Of a DNA stretch of 64,000 nucleotides, positions 1 to 8,882 are shown piece after piece. The position numbers and the translations under genes were made by a program. Source of the DNA: JBBSGD01 sp038254435 (GTDB lineage: Bacteria > Actinomycetota > CADDZG01 > WHSQ01); assembly GCA_038254435.1 (NCBI GenBank), contig JBBSGD010000004.1:1-64000 (forward strand), read 5' to 3'. Positions within the stretch are counted from its first letter, which is position 1. Each line of letters starts with the position of its first letter. A model generated the notes under the pieces. That model saw only the letters and a program-made list of their open reading frames with translations, was not told where the DNA came from and searched no databases.

Positions 1-345
1 CGTGCGTTCGTCCTCCCAGCCCAGCAAGTTGGGAACCGTGGCTATGTTGTCGGCGATCGACCGGTGCGGCATCAACCCCACGCTCTGGATGACGTAACCG
101 ATGCTCCTGCGCAGCTCGACGGGGTTCTGCTTGAGAACGTCGGTTCCGTTCACGACGATCGACCCGTCGGAAGGCTCGATGAGACGATTGATCATCTTGA
201 GGGTCGTCGTCTTGCCGCAACCAGACGGACCTACGAGAACTACCGTCTCGCCCTCGTTCACATCGATGGACAGCTCACGCACGGCAACCGAGCCGGACGA
301 GAACTTCTTGGAAACGCTCTGGAGCGAGATCATCGCGTCTGTCAA
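1..345 (-). CDS. Osmoprotectant-type ABC transporter ATP-binding protein (3' end outside window)
   Basis: This is the N-terminal 115 residues of an ABC ATPase; the rest lies before base 1. The Walker A motif GPSGCGKT is at residues 39-46. A Q-loop region follows (VIQSVGLMPH). The wording of both motifs resembles the glycine betaine/choline importer ATPases of the OpuCA/ProV family, which energise uptake of compatible solutes at the membrane. The start is taken as TTG at 345 because a G-rich Shine-Dalgarno stretch sits about nine bases upstream; an ATG four codons further in (333) is the alternative. Substrate assignment is by family resemblance only, as the CBS domains typical of OpuCA would lie outside the window. 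Confidence 0.8.
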   Translation of the reverse strand, partial: MTDAMISLQSVSKKFSSGSVAVRELSIDVNEGETVVLVGPSGCGKTTTLKMINRLIEPSDGSIVVNGTDVLKQNPVELRRSIGYVIQSVGLMPHRSIADNIATVPNLLGWEDERT

Positions 346-440
346 GCGGTCACCCCCAATCCCTCGACATGAAGGAGCAAGCACCACATCCTACAGACCC
401 CTACCGTCCTGTGTCCGCCGCTGCGCCTATAGTTATCATG

Positions 441-581
441 ATGCTCGCCCGGGCGCTCCGTCTCGCCACCGTTGGCCTCGCCGGCATCGCGACGGTATGG
501 GCTGCACGCCTCTTCGCGCATCACAAGACTCCCCCGCCCGAAGGCCGGTGGCGGGAGCTCGGCCGAGACGACCTCTCCTAG
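441..581 (+). CDS. Small hypothetical membrane protein, 46 aa
   Basis: A short ORF encodes one hydrophobic helix (LRLATVGLAGIATVWAARLF) followed by a polar tail. It ends one base before the downstream saccharopine-dehydrogenase-like gene starts, which suggests a two-gene transcript. There is no Shine-Dalgarno sequence. However, TATAGT at 428-433 stands exactly seven bases before the ATG at 441, the same arrangement as several other genes here, so leaderless expression is plausible. The family is not recognised. An ATG directly upstream (438) would add one residue. The call rests on context and on the promoter-like hexamer. Confidence 0.4.
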   Translation: MLARALRLATVGLAGIATVWAARLFAHHKTPPPEGRWRELGRDDLS

Positions 582-582
582 C

Positions 583-1665
583 ATGAAGGTCCTTCTCCTG
601 GGCGCTACCGGAGCTCTGGGAGCGAGCTGCGCGATCGAGCTGGCGCGCTCCGACGCGGTGAGCGAGCTCGTGGTGGCGTCCCGGCATGCGGATGACACAC
701 AGCGGCTGGGGAGGCTGCTCGACCCCAAGGGCCGGCGAGTCCGCCCCATTGCCTTCGATATAACGAACGGCCCTTCCCTGTTGTCGGCGGTACGAGCCTG
801 CGATGTCGTCGCCTCGGCGGCGGGTCCCGCCCATGAGCTCGAGGCGACCGCTGCACGCGCGTGCGCGTCCCAGCAGCGTCCCTACATCTCGCTCGGTAGC
901 GACGATGTGGTGCTTGAGGAACTCTATGAGGAGCTGGCCGGAAGCAGGAGCGTCGTGGTGCCGGGCTGCGGTCTCAGCCCGGGTGTCACTAATCTCTTGG
1001 TCGAGCGCGCGGCCCGCGCCCTGGACGCTGTCGACAGCATCTCCGTCTCCGTCGGCGCATCGCTGCGCGATGACTGGGGCGCGGCGGGCGCGCTCGACAC
1101 CCTCCACGACCTCGGGCGCGGCGGCGGATCGGAACCCGGTGCACACCACAGCGGTACGCCGCGCCTCATCTACTGCCCGGAACCTGTCGGGTGGGTCGAA
1201 ACCTTTCCGTGTCGCCACGCGGAGCTGATTACCTTGAGCAGGCGCCATCCCGGCGCGCTCGTCTCTTACCGCAAAGGCTTTACCGAACGCAGCGCAATGG
1301 ACGCGATACGCGTTGCCGCCAAGGCTGGGCTTCTGCGAACGGATGCGGGACGCAGGCGCGTTCTGGCCGCGGTGCGAGCCGCGACTCCCGCGCTACGGTT
1401 GATTCCCGGCGGCGGATGGACGGCGGCGCGCGTGGACGTGACCGGGCACCGCGAAGACCGGCCCGCGAGCATCTCACTGGGAGTCACCGACAAGCTCGTC
1501 AACCTTGCCTCGCTCACGTTTGCGATGAGCGTCCTTACTGTGGGCGAGGGCGGCGCTCCGGGTGGTGTCCGGTCTCTCGAGGAGGTCGTCGAGCCCGCCC
1601 AATTCCTCGCGAAGCTCGGTGAGCGCGGCGTTCGCAGCGCGCGCCTGGAGCCCGAACCCCTCTAG
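583..1665 (+). CDS. Saccharopine dehydrogenase-like NAD(P)-binding protein, 360 aa
   Basis: The N-terminus is a Rossmann fold with the dinucleotide motif GATGALG at residues 7-13. It is followed by the long alpha/beta body seen in saccharopine dehydrogenase-like proteins. Members of this superfamily are oxidoreductases or trans-acting reductases; the substrate cannot be told from the sequence. The ATG at 583 is chosen because it places the Rossmann strand at the N-terminus, as is normal; an ORF extension to 472 would add unrelated sequence. The gene follows the tiny membrane ORF and converges on the DUF3566 gene, with three bases between their ends. Confidence 0.7.
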   Translation: MKVLLLGATGALGASCAIELARSDAVSELVVASRHADDTQRLGRLLDPKGRRVRPIAFDITNGPSLLSAVRACDVVASAAGPAHELEATAARACASQQRPYISLGSDDVVLEELYEELAGSRSVVVPGCGLSPGVTNLLVERAARALDAVDSISVSVGASLRDDWGAAGALDTLHDLGRGGGSEPGAHHSGTPRLIYCPEPVGWVETFPCRHAELITLSRRHPGALVSYRKGFTERSAMDAIRVAAKAGLLRTDAGRRRVLAAVRAATPALRLIPGGGWTAARVDVTGHREDRPASISLGVTDKLVNLASLTFAMSVLTVGEGGAPGGVRSLEEVVEPAQFLAKLGERGVRSARLEPEPL

Positions 1666-1668
1666 CAG

Positions 1669-2394
1669 CTACTCGCGCTCCACGTAGGTCATCTCGATAC
1701 CGCCGGTGACATCCGCGCCGATGTTGTACAGGAAGGCAAGAAACGCGTTGACGATGGACGCGATCAACACGAGCACGAACCCCACGAGAAAGGCCCACTT
1801 CTCCACGGTGCCCAGGCTGATCTCGAGATGACTCAGCGACTTCAGCACGGCGCCCTGGCCGACACCGTGGAGAAAGTCAAAGAATCCGAAGGAGCTCAGA
1901 AGGCTGTAGACGATTGCCACCATGATGAGCCACAGCGCTAGAAACACGAGGTAGTAGAAGAACGACAGCTTGAGCACGCTCAGTGGGTCGATCCTCTTGA
2001 GCGTGCGCTTGACCCGGCGCGTCATCGGTCGCCGCGCCGTTACGCGGCGGGTTCGCTCGGGTCGCCTGGTCGCAGCGGCCGGCTCCTGGTGGGCCGGTGA
2101 CGCCTGGTGAGTCTCGGCGTAGGAAGTAGCGGGCTGCGGCTCGTAACGGGCCTCCGTTGTGTCGCGCGGCGGCTTGTCTATCCGGCGCGCGGTGCCTCGC
2201 TCTGGAGTGTCGGCGCGCCGGCGCGCCAGCTCCCGGCGCTCCCTGCGCGCCCTGTCCGCAGCAGTCAAATCACGCACCGAGAACGACGCCTCAGTAGCTT
2301 CGAGATCGGACGCGAGGTGCCGACCGGAAGCCGATCCTGCATCCGGATCACGTCGCCATGCGGCACTGCGTTTCTCGTTCGAGGACAACAGCAT
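1669..2394 (-). CDS. DUF3566 domain membrane protein, 241 aa
   Basis: The first 125 or so residues are hydrophilic, rich in Arg, Ala, Pro and Thr, and probably disordered. The last 110 form the DUF3566 domain: the conserved RIDPLSVLKLS approach segment and two long transmembrane helices (LVFLALWLIMVAIVYSLL and AFLVGFVLVLIASIVNAFL). In actinobacteria this family is encoded directly after gyrA, as here, and its function is unknown. The GGAGG sequence abuts the ATG at 2394, so the TTG two codons later (2388) may be the true start. No tRNA-Ile or tRNA-Ala genes lie between gyrA and this gene, although they occur there in mycobacteria. Confidence 0.85.
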   Translation of the reverse strand: MLLSSNEKRSAAWRRDPDAGSASGRHLASDLEATEASFSVRDLTAADRARRERRELARRRADTPERGTARRIDKPPRDTTEARYEPQPATSYAETHQASPAHQEPAAATRRPERTRRVTARRPMTRRVKRTLKRIDPLSVLKLSFFYYLVFLALWLIMVAIVYSLLSSFGFFDFLHGVGQGAVLKSLSHLEISLGTVEKWAFLVGFVLVLIASIVNAFLAFLYNIGADVTGGIEMTYVERE

Positions 2395-2520
2395 CCTCCG
2401 GTTAGCTTGCGTCGAGGATCAGTATGGGGCACAGGACCCGTGCTTTCTGGGAAAACGGGCCCTTGACTAGACGTCGGCACGCGCTCATCGGTTCATGAGG
2501 CACCGACCTCACGCCCGTGG

Positions 2521-5028
2521 CTAGGCGAGCTGGCCCTGCCCGTTCTCGGCCTCGCCGACCACCGGCGCCAAGGCCGAAACCCTACCTTCGTCTGGCAAGT
2601 TCATCACGCGCACCCCCGTGGCATGGCGTCCTTGCCGCGAAATGCTGTCCACACTCATGCGAATGACGACTCCCGAGTCGGAGATCAAGAAGACCTCATC
2701 ACCCTGGTGGACGGCGCAAGCGCCGACGATCTGCCCCCGCGAGCGGGTCAGCTTGGCGCCTATGACCCCCTTGCCGGCACGGCCCTTGAGGGGAAAGGCC
2801 GACAGCTTCGTCCGCTTGCCGTAACCGAAGCGCGTGACCACGAGCAGCTCGGCGTCGTCGTTGACGACTTCGCAAGCCACGACCTCGTCGTCGTCATCCA
2901 GCTTTATGCCGATCACACCGGTAGCGGTACGGCCCATGGGACGGACCTTGTCCTCGGTGAAGCGGATGGCCTTCCCCTTGCGCGTTACCAGGAGAAGGTC
3001 GTCCCTACCCGAGGTGGGTTGCACCCGCACGACTTCGTCACCGTCCTTCAGGTTGAGGGCGATGATGCCCTCCTTGCGCGACGAGTCGTACTCACGGAAC
3101 AGGGTCTTCTTGACCATCCCGCGCTTGGTAGCAATCAACAGGTAGCGATAGGACTCATAGTCGCGCGTATCGATCACGGCTGCGACTTCGTCCTCGGGCC
3201 GCATCGGCACGACGTTTACGACGGCGGTGCCGCGGGCTGTGCGGTCCCGCTTGGGGATCTCATGAGCCTTGAGGCGATAGACGCGCCCCGAGTTGCTGAA
3301 GATCAAGAGATAGGAATGGGCCGTCGTCTTGAGGAGGTGCTGGACGATGTCGCCCTCCTTGAGCTCCGCGCCCTTTACACCGCGCCCGCCTCGTCCCTGA
3401 CGGCGGTAGGTGTCTATGGGTACGGTCTTCACGTAGCTGCCGCGCGACACCGACACCACGAGGTCTTCGTCTGCGATGAGATCCTCTATGTCAAACTCGC
3501 CCTCGTCGGGTACGAGGCGCGTGCGGCGCGCGTCGGCGAACTTGGCTCGCACCTCGGACAGCTCCTGGGCGATGATGGCGCGCACCTTGCTGGGATCCGC
3601 AAGGATGGCACGTAGTCCCGCGATGACCTTCTGCAGCTCCTCGTGCTCCTCACGGATCTTGCCCTGCTCCAGCGCGGTGAGACGGCGCAGCGGCATATCG
3701 AGAATGTGCTGCGCTTGCACCTCAGACAGCGCATAGGTCTCCATGAGCGCGTCGCGCGCCGCGTGCACGTCGTCCGACCGGCGAATGAGCTCGATGACGG
3801 CGTCGAGATTGGCAAGGGCAATGATGAAGCCCTCGAGAATGTGGCTGCGCTCCTCGGCCTTGCGCAGGCGGAAGCGGGTGCGCCGAACGATGACGTCGAT
3901 CTGGTGGGTGATGTAGTGCTCGATGACCTCTGCGATGCCGAGGGTTCGCGGCACGTCATCCACCAGCGCCACCATGTTCACGCCGAAGTTGTCTTGCAAC
4001 TGCGTGCGCTTGTAGAGCTGGTTGAGCACGACCTGGGGAATCGCCGACTTCTTGAGGTCGATCACGAGCCGCATGCCCTCGCGCGACGACTCATCGCGCA
4101 AGTCGGCGATGCCTTCGATCACCTTCGAGTTGACCAGCTCTGCGATTTTCTGTGCCAGCCGCGCCTTGTTGACCTGATAGGGGATCTCGGTGACGACGAT
4201 GCGCGGATTTCCCTTGGGCCCCTCTTCGACCTCGCACACCGCCCGCATCTTGATCGACCCGCGTCCCGTGGCGTAGGCATCGTGGATGCCCTGGCGACCC
4301 ACGATGAGGGCGCCGGTCGGGAAGTCCGGGCCCTTGACGTGCTTGATGACGGTCTGGAACACCGTGTCCCGGCTCTCGGAGAGCTCGGGGTGCTCGAGCA
4401 CGTCGATGACCGCGTCGATCACCTCGCCGAGGTTGTGCGGCGGAATGTTGGTCGCCATTCCCACCGCGATGCCCATGGAACCGTTGACGAGCAGGTTCGG
4501 CAGTCGAGCTGGCAGAACCACGGGCTCGACTGTGTCCCCGTCGTAGTTGTCGGTGAAGTCGACGGTTTCCTCGTTGATGTCCCGGAGCATCTCCATGGCC
4601 ATCTGGGCCAGGCGGCACTCCGTGTAGCGCATCGCCCCCGGCGGATCGCCGTCCACCGAACCGAAGTTGCCCTGGCCTTGAAGGAGCGGGTAGCGCATCG
4701 AGAAGTCCTGCACGAGCCGGGCGAGGGCGTCATAGATCGCCTGGTCACCATGAGGATGGTAGGTCTTCATGACCTCGCCCACGAGGGCCGCGCACTTGCG
4801 GAAACGCTGATCCGGCCTGAGCCCGGACTCCAGAGCTGCGTAGAGGATGCGGCGCGCCACCGGCTTGAGCCCGTCCCGCACGTCGGGCAGCGCCCGGCTC
4901 ACGATCACCGACATGGCGTACTCGAGGAACGCGCTCTGAACCTCTTCCTCGAGGCTTATGTCACTGACACCGAGACCTCCGTTTCCCCCGCCCGGCAAGT
5001 TGTCCTGAAACGGTCCGTCACCAACCAT
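2521..5028 (-). CDS. gyrA: DNA gyrase subunit A
   Basis: GyrA cuts and reseals DNA in the A2B2 gyrase that introduces negative supercoils. At 835 residues it has full family length. The catalytic tyrosine is Tyr135 in the motif MRYTECRL. The winged-helix breakage domain is at the N-terminus, and the GyrA-box for DNA wrapping is present as QGRGGRG in the C-terminal beta-pinwheel. The quinolone-determining segment reads HPHGDQAIYD. The position equivalent to E. coli Ser83 is therefore Gln96, while the Asp87 equivalent (Asp100) is kept. The gene begins 17 bases after the gyrB stop and is likely cotranscribed with it. Confidence 0.98.
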   Translation of the reverse strand: MVGDGPFQDNLPGGGNGGLGVSDISLEEEVQSAFLEYAMSVIVSRALPDVRDGLKPVARRILYAALESGLRPDQRFRKCAALVGEVMKTYHPHGDQAIYDALARLVQDFSMRYPLLQGQGNFGSVDGDPPGAMRYTECRLAQMAMEMLRDINEETVDFTDNYDGDTVEPVVLPARLPNLLVNGSMGIAVGMATNIPPHNLGEVIDAVIDVLEHPELSESRDTVFQTVIKHVKGPDFPTGALIVGRQGIHDAYATGRGSIKMRAVCEVEEGPKGNPRIVVTEIPYQVNKARLAQKIAELVNSKVIEGIADLRDESSREGMRLVIDLKKSAIPQVVLNQLYKRTQLQDNFGVNMVALVDDVPRTLGIAEVIEHYITHQIDVIVRRTRFRLRKAEERSHILEGFIIALANLDAVIELIRRSDDVHAARDALMETYALSEVQAQHILDMPLRRLTALEQGKIREEHEELQKVIAGLRAILADPSKVRAIIAQELSEVRAKFADARRTRLVPDEGEFDIEDLIADEDLVVSVSRGSYVKTVPIDTYRRQGRGGRGVKGAELKEGDIVQHLLKTTAHSYLLIFSNSGRVYRLKAHEIPKRDRTARGTAVVNVVPMRPEDEVAAVIDTRDYESYRYLLIATKRGMVKKTLFREYDSSRKEGIIALNLKDGDEVVRVQPTSGRDDLLLVTRKGKAIRFTEDKVRPMGRTATGVIGIKLDDDDEVVACEVVNDDAELLVVTRFGYGKRTKLSAFPLKGRAGKGVIGAKLTRSRGQIVGACAVHQGDEVFLISDSGVVIRMSVDSISRQGRHATGVRVMNLPDEGRVSALAPVVGEAENGQGQLA

Positions 5029-5045
5029 GAGGTGTCACTCAGCTC

Positions 5046-6992
5046 CTAGATATCGAGAAAGCGCACGTCTTTTGCGTTGCGCTGGATGAACGACTTGCGC
5101 GCATCGACGTCCTCGCCCATCAATGTCTCGAAGATCACCGCGGCAAGCGCAGCGTCTTCCATGGTAACGCGCAGCAGCGTACGCCGGTCGGGGTCAAGGG
5201 TCGTGTCCCACAGCTCCTCGGCGTCCATCTCGCTGAGACCCTTGAAGCGCTGAGGCTGAACTCGGCCGCCGTTGCACCCATCGCGATAAGCGTCCAACTC
5301 GGCCTCGTTCTTGAAATAGACGTTCTTGCCCTTTTGAGCGAGCCGGTACAGCGGAGGTTGAGCCACAAACACGTACCCGGCTTCGATCGCGGCAGGCATA
5401 TAACGAAAGAAAAAGGTGAGCAGCAACGTCTTGATGTGGGAGCCGTCCTCGTCGGCATCGGCCATCGAGATGACCTTGTGATAGCGACACTTCGCCAGGT
5501 TGAAGTCCTCGCCTATTCCGGTACCAAGCGCGGTGATGATCGCTTGAATCTCCTTGTTCTCGAGGATCTTGGCTAGTCGCGCTCGTTCGACGTTGAGGAT
5601 CTTGCCCCGCAGAGGCAGTACCGCCTGGAACTCACGCTGGCGCGCGCTCTTGGCGGTGCCGCCTGCCGAATTTCCCTCGACGATGTAGAGCTCGGCTCGG
5701 TGTGGGTCGCGCGTCTGGCAGTCCGCCAGCTTGCCGGGCAACGTCGTCGACTCGAGCAGCGACTTGCGTCGCACCAAGTCACGCGCCTTGCGGGCCTCGA
5801 GACGCGCCCTTTGAGCCGACAGTGCCTTGTTGCAAATGGCCCGTGCGTCGCCCGGGTGCTCCTCGAGGAACTCGGCGAAGCGCTGGTTCATCGACGTCTC
5901 GACGAAGGAGCGGATCTCGGTGTTGCCCAGCTTGGTCTTGGTTTGCCCTTCGAACTGCGGGTCGCGCAGCTTGACCGACACGATCGCGGTGAGCCCCTCG
6001 CGGCAGTCCTCACCGGTGAGGGGATCGTCCTTCTCCTTGAGAATGCCCTTGGAGCGCGCGTAGGACGTAACCGCGCGCGTCAGCGAACGCCGGAAACCCT
6101 CTTCGTGCATGCCGCCCTCGTGCGTGTTGATGTTGTTGGCGAACGTGAACACGGACTCGTTGAACGAGGTCGTCCACTGCATGGCGACCTCGAGCTCGTG
6201 TACTTGCGCCTTTGCCTCGAAGTACACGACGCGTTTATGCACGCCTTCGCGCGCTTGGTTGAGATGCTTGACGAAGTCGATGATCCCGCCGGTGTAGCGG
6301 AAGCTGTCCTTCTCCTCGGGCTCGACTCTTTTGTCATCGATCCTGATCTCCAGGCCCCGATTGAGAAACGCCATCTCGCGCAGACGCTGTGCAAGGGTGT
6401 CCCACTTGAAGTCGCGGTCCTCGACGAAGATCTGCGGATCGGGCCAAAAGGTGATGGAGGTACCGGTGCGCTTGACGTTGCGCACCGGCTTGAGCTTGCC
6501 CTGTGGGTTGCCGCGCGCATAGCTCTGCTCCCACAGCTTGCCGGCCGAGGCGACCTCGATCTCGAGGCGCTCGGACAGGGCATTCACCACCGACAGGCCG
6601 ACGCCGTGCAGTCCGCCCGAGACTTGGTAGCCCTTGCCCCCGAACTTCCCGCCGGCATGCAGGGTCGTGAGCACCACCTCGACAGCCGGCTTCCCCTCGC
6701 CTTTGACGGTGTCTGTAGGGATGCCTCGTCCGTTGTCGGACACGCGGCAGCCGCCATCTGCGAGCAGCTCAACGGTGATCCGGTCGCAGTATCCGGCCAT
6801 TGCCTCATCGACCGAGTTGTCGACCACCTCGTAAACGAGATGATGGAGGCCGCGCGGCCCGGTGGAGCCTATGTACATACCCGGTCGCTGGCGCACCGGG
6901 TCAAGGCCTTTGAGAACGGTGATGTCCTGAGCGGTGTAGGACGCCTTGGCAGCGGCTGCAGTCGCGCCCGATGAAGCTCTTGTCGAGGCCAT
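5046..6992 (-). CDS. gyrB: DNA gyrase subunit B
   Basis: GyrB is the ATPase subunit of gyrase. The GHKL ATP-binding fold begins with RPGMYIGSTGPRGLHHL and EVVDNSVDEA. The TOPRIM domain contains EGNSAGG and the metal-binding motif DADEDGSHI. The C-terminal tail has the conserved RFKGLSEMDAEELW segment. The start is ATG at 6992, with AAGGAG five to six bases upstream, giving 648 residues; longer readings extend into unconserved sequence. In the EGDSA motif the Asp is replaced by Asn (Asn441, codon AAT at 5672-5670), the position of E. coli Asp426, where Asn is a known quinolone-resistance change. The E. coli Lys447 position is Arg. Confidence 0.98.
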   Translation of the reverse strand: MASTRASSGATAAAAKASYTAQDITVLKGLDPVRQRPGMYIGSTGPRGLHHLVYEVVDNSVDEAMAGYCDRITVELLADGGCRVSDNGRGIPTDTVKGEGKPAVEVVLTTLHAGGKFGGKGYQVSGGLHGVGLSVVNALSERLEIEVASAGKLWEQSYARGNPQGKLKPVRNVKRTGTSITFWPDPQIFVEDRDFKWDTLAQRLREMAFLNRGLEIRIDDKRVEPEEKDSFRYTGGIIDFVKHLNQAREGVHKRVVYFEAKAQVHELEVAMQWTTSFNESVFTFANNINTHEGGMHEEGFRRSLTRAVTSYARSKGILKEKDDPLTGEDCREGLTAIVSVKLRDPQFEGQTKTKLGNTEIRSFVETSMNQRFAEFLEEHPGDARAICNKALSAQRARLEARKARDLVRRKSLLESTTLPGKLADCQTRDPHRAELYIVEGNSAGGTAKSARQREFQAVLPLRGKILNVERARLAKILENKEIQAIITALGTGIGEDFNLAKCRYHKVISMADADEDGSHIKTLLLTFFFRYMPAAIEAGYVFVAQPPLYRLAQKGKNVYFKNEAELDAYRDGCNGGRVQPQRFKGLSEMDAEELWDTTLDPDRRTLLRVTMEDAALAAVIFETLMGEDVDARKSFIQRNAKDVRFLDI

Positions 6993-7196
6993 GCTCTCCT
7001 TCCGAATACGAACCGGCTTGCTCTTGTCGTGAGGTCCGGCGCCACCGGCCGGCAGCGTTCCGCTGCCGCTGCCGGGGACCCCTGTGGCGCCTTCCGCTAG
7101 GGCCCGGCCGAAGGCCGCTCTCGGCGCCCGGCGAAGGGCCGCCCGGACATGCCAATCATAGCATCTACCTGCACGTTTCCTCCGATCCAAGCAAGC

Positions 7197-7673
7197 TCAA
7201 CGCGACCGGCCGGAGCGCCTTCTTGCCCACGCAGCGCGGGCCCTGGCAAAGGCCTCCAGCGGGTCCTCGGCGGAGGGCGCGTGGGGCTGCTCAGGCGGCG
7301 CGCCTCGTGGCGTGGCCGGTCCCTCTCGGAAAGTGCCTCCGGTGCGGGGCCTACCTGTAAAGACCCTGACCTCTACAACGATGTCGGCGCCGGCCACTGC
7401 GTTGGCTCGGCGGGCTATGGCGGCGCCGAGATAGCCGATCTCGGTAGCCCAGGCGGGCGAGTCGGCACGCACGCGCAGCACCCCGCCGCGCAGCGACGTC
7501 GGTTCCGCGTGCGCCGCAACCGCGCCCCCCACAACCTCGGCCCAGCGCGCCCACAGGCGGCCCGTTTCGCGCGCCGCCGGGAGGCCCAGGCGCTGGCCCG
7601 CGCCCTCGAGCAGGTCCCCGAGGCGCTGCGGCGATCCGAACCCGGAGCTCACGTGAGCTCCGGGAGGCGACAC
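7197..7673 (-). CDS. dciA: DUF721 protein, DciA-like candidate helicase loader, 158 aa
   Basis: The DUF721 core carries the familiar pattern of a helical N-terminus (RLGDLLEGAGQRLGL), a central WARWAEVVGGAVAAHAEP segment and the stretch LRVRADSPAWATEI. DciA is the ancestral bacterial loader of the DnaB helicase, and a DUF721 gene between recF and gyrB is standard in actinobacteria. The start is GTG at 7673, with AGGAG six bases upstream; longer ORF readings overlap recF without similarity. The C-terminus is Pro/Arg-rich. A 24-bp perfect palindrome at 7641-7664 lies inside codons 4-11. Confidence 0.85.
   Translation of the reverse strand: MSPPGAHVSSGFGSPQRLGDLLEGAGQRLGLPAARETGRLWARWAEVVGGAVAAHAEPTSLRGGVLRVRADSPAWATEIGYLGAAIARRANAVAGADIVVEVRVFTGRPRTGGTFREGPATPRGAPPEQPHAPSAEDPLEAFARARAAWARRRSGRSR
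7641..7664. repeat. 24-bp perfect palindrome inside the dciA start region
   Basis: The left arm CCCGGAGCTCAC (7641-7652) is the exact reverse complement of the right arm (7653-7664), with no spacer. The central eight bases TCACGTGA match the core of the ParB-binding parS consensus, but the flanks do not. It could be an operator, a degenerate parS, or an mRNA structure near the ribosome-binding site of dciA. Confidence 0.7.
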
Positions 7674-7701
7674 TGAGGCTCCTGGGGCCGGGCGGAGGAC
7701 C

Positions 7702-8877
7702 TCATCCCGCCGCCACCGCCCCGTTGTCGATCCGTATCGTCCGGGTGGCTCCCGCCGCCTCGCCGACGCCGGGCTCGGCCGAGGACACCAGGGTTTGGCC
7801 CCTGCCCCGCACGGCTTCGGCCAGCCACGCCCGGCGAGTTGGATCGAGCTCGGAAAAGACGTCGTCCAGCAGCAGGATCGGATCCTCTCCCAGCGCAGTC
7901 GCAAGTAGATCGTGCTCGGCCAGCTTCAATGCGAGAGCGCAGGTCCGCTGATCGCCCTGGGACGCGTAGGTGCGTGCATCCAGCAGCAGCGCCTCGGCAG
8001 AGCCTCCCGACCTCAGCGTGACCACGACGTCGTCACGCTGAGGACCGACAAGGGATTGGCCGCGCTCGATCTCCCGCTCCCTCACCCCGTCAAGCGCACT
8101 CCGCAGATGCTCGTACAAAGCCACCTCGTCGACCTGCTGGTCCCCCGCAAGGGCCGCCTGAGCCGGTTCCTTACCGAGCCACGAGCTGGAGTAACCGAGC
8201 TCGATTGCCCCGCCGCCGGCAATTGCCTCGTAGCGCTTCTGAACGTAGGGGATAAGGCAGCCCAGCGCGTGCAGGCGGGCGATTGTAAGAGCGGCCCCTG
8301 TACGACACAGAGCCTCGTCCCACACCTCGAGTGATGTGCGCGCCGGCACGGCCCCGCCGCCGCCGCGCGGCGCCGACTTGAGCAGGGCGTTGCGCTGCTT
8401 GAGAACCCGCTCCCACTCTCGCCGCAGGGCCGCACGCCCCGGACGAAGCTTCACTACCAGGTCGTCGAGAAAACGTCGTCGTCCGTCGGGGGAGCCCTTG
8501 ATCAGCGACAGCTCGTCGGGGCCGAAGAACACGGCGACCGTTAGCTCGCTCAGGGGCCGCACACCCTGCACCGCAGTACGGTTGACGAGGGCCCGGGGGG
8601 CGCGCCCCGGACGCCACTCGATGTCCACTCGCAGCGAGCGAGTGCCTCTTGTCACCTGGGCGTGCAGAAGACCGCGCTCGGCGCCCTCACGCACGAGGGC
8701 CGAATCTGCCGCTCGGGGCGACCCCAGACCGCTCAAGCAGTGCACCGCCTCAAGAAGATTCGTCTTGCCCTGCGCATTTGCCCCCACCACGAGGTTCACG
8801 CCGGGGTCGAAATCCACCCGGGCCCTGCGGTAGTTCCGGAAATCCTCGAGCACCAGGCAATCGACGCGCACGGCCAC
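7702..8877 (-). CDS. recF: DNA replication and repair protein RecF
   Basis: RecF is an SMC-like ATPase that helps load RecA at gaps during recombinational repair. The sequence starts with the family signature LVLEDFRNYRRA. Walker A GANAQGKTN follows near residue 32. The Walker B region ILLLDDVFSELDP is near the C-terminus, and DARTYASQGDQRT resembles the usual signature loop. At 391 residues the length is normal. The GTG at 8877 lies five bases after the dnaN stop, so translation is probably coupled to dnaN. Confidence 0.97.
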   Translation of the reverse strand: MAVRVDCLVLEDFRNYRRARVDFDPGVNLVVGANAQGKTNLLEAVHCLSGLGSPRAADSALVREGAERGLLHAQVTRGTRSLRVDIEWRPGRAPRALVNRTAVQGVRPLSELTVAVFFGPDELSLIKGSPDGRRRFLDDLVVKLRPGRAALRREWERVLKQRNALLKSAPRGGGGAVPARTSLEVWDEALCRTGAALTIARLHALGCLIPYVQKRYEAIAGGGAIELGYSSSWLGKEPAQAALAGDQQVDEVALYEHLRSALDGVREREIERGQSLVGPQRDDVVVTLRSGGSAEALLLDARTYASQGDQRTCALALKLAEHDLLATALGEDPILLLDDVFSELDPTRRAWLAEAVRGRGQTLVSSAEPGVGEAAGATRTIRIDNGAVAAG

Positions 8878-8882
8878 AAGTC

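Noticed and set aside
3643..5049. Long plus-strand ORF antisense to gyrA (468 aa)
   Set aside because: It is a shadow of the high-GC codon bias of gyrA; it has no domain and no start signals.
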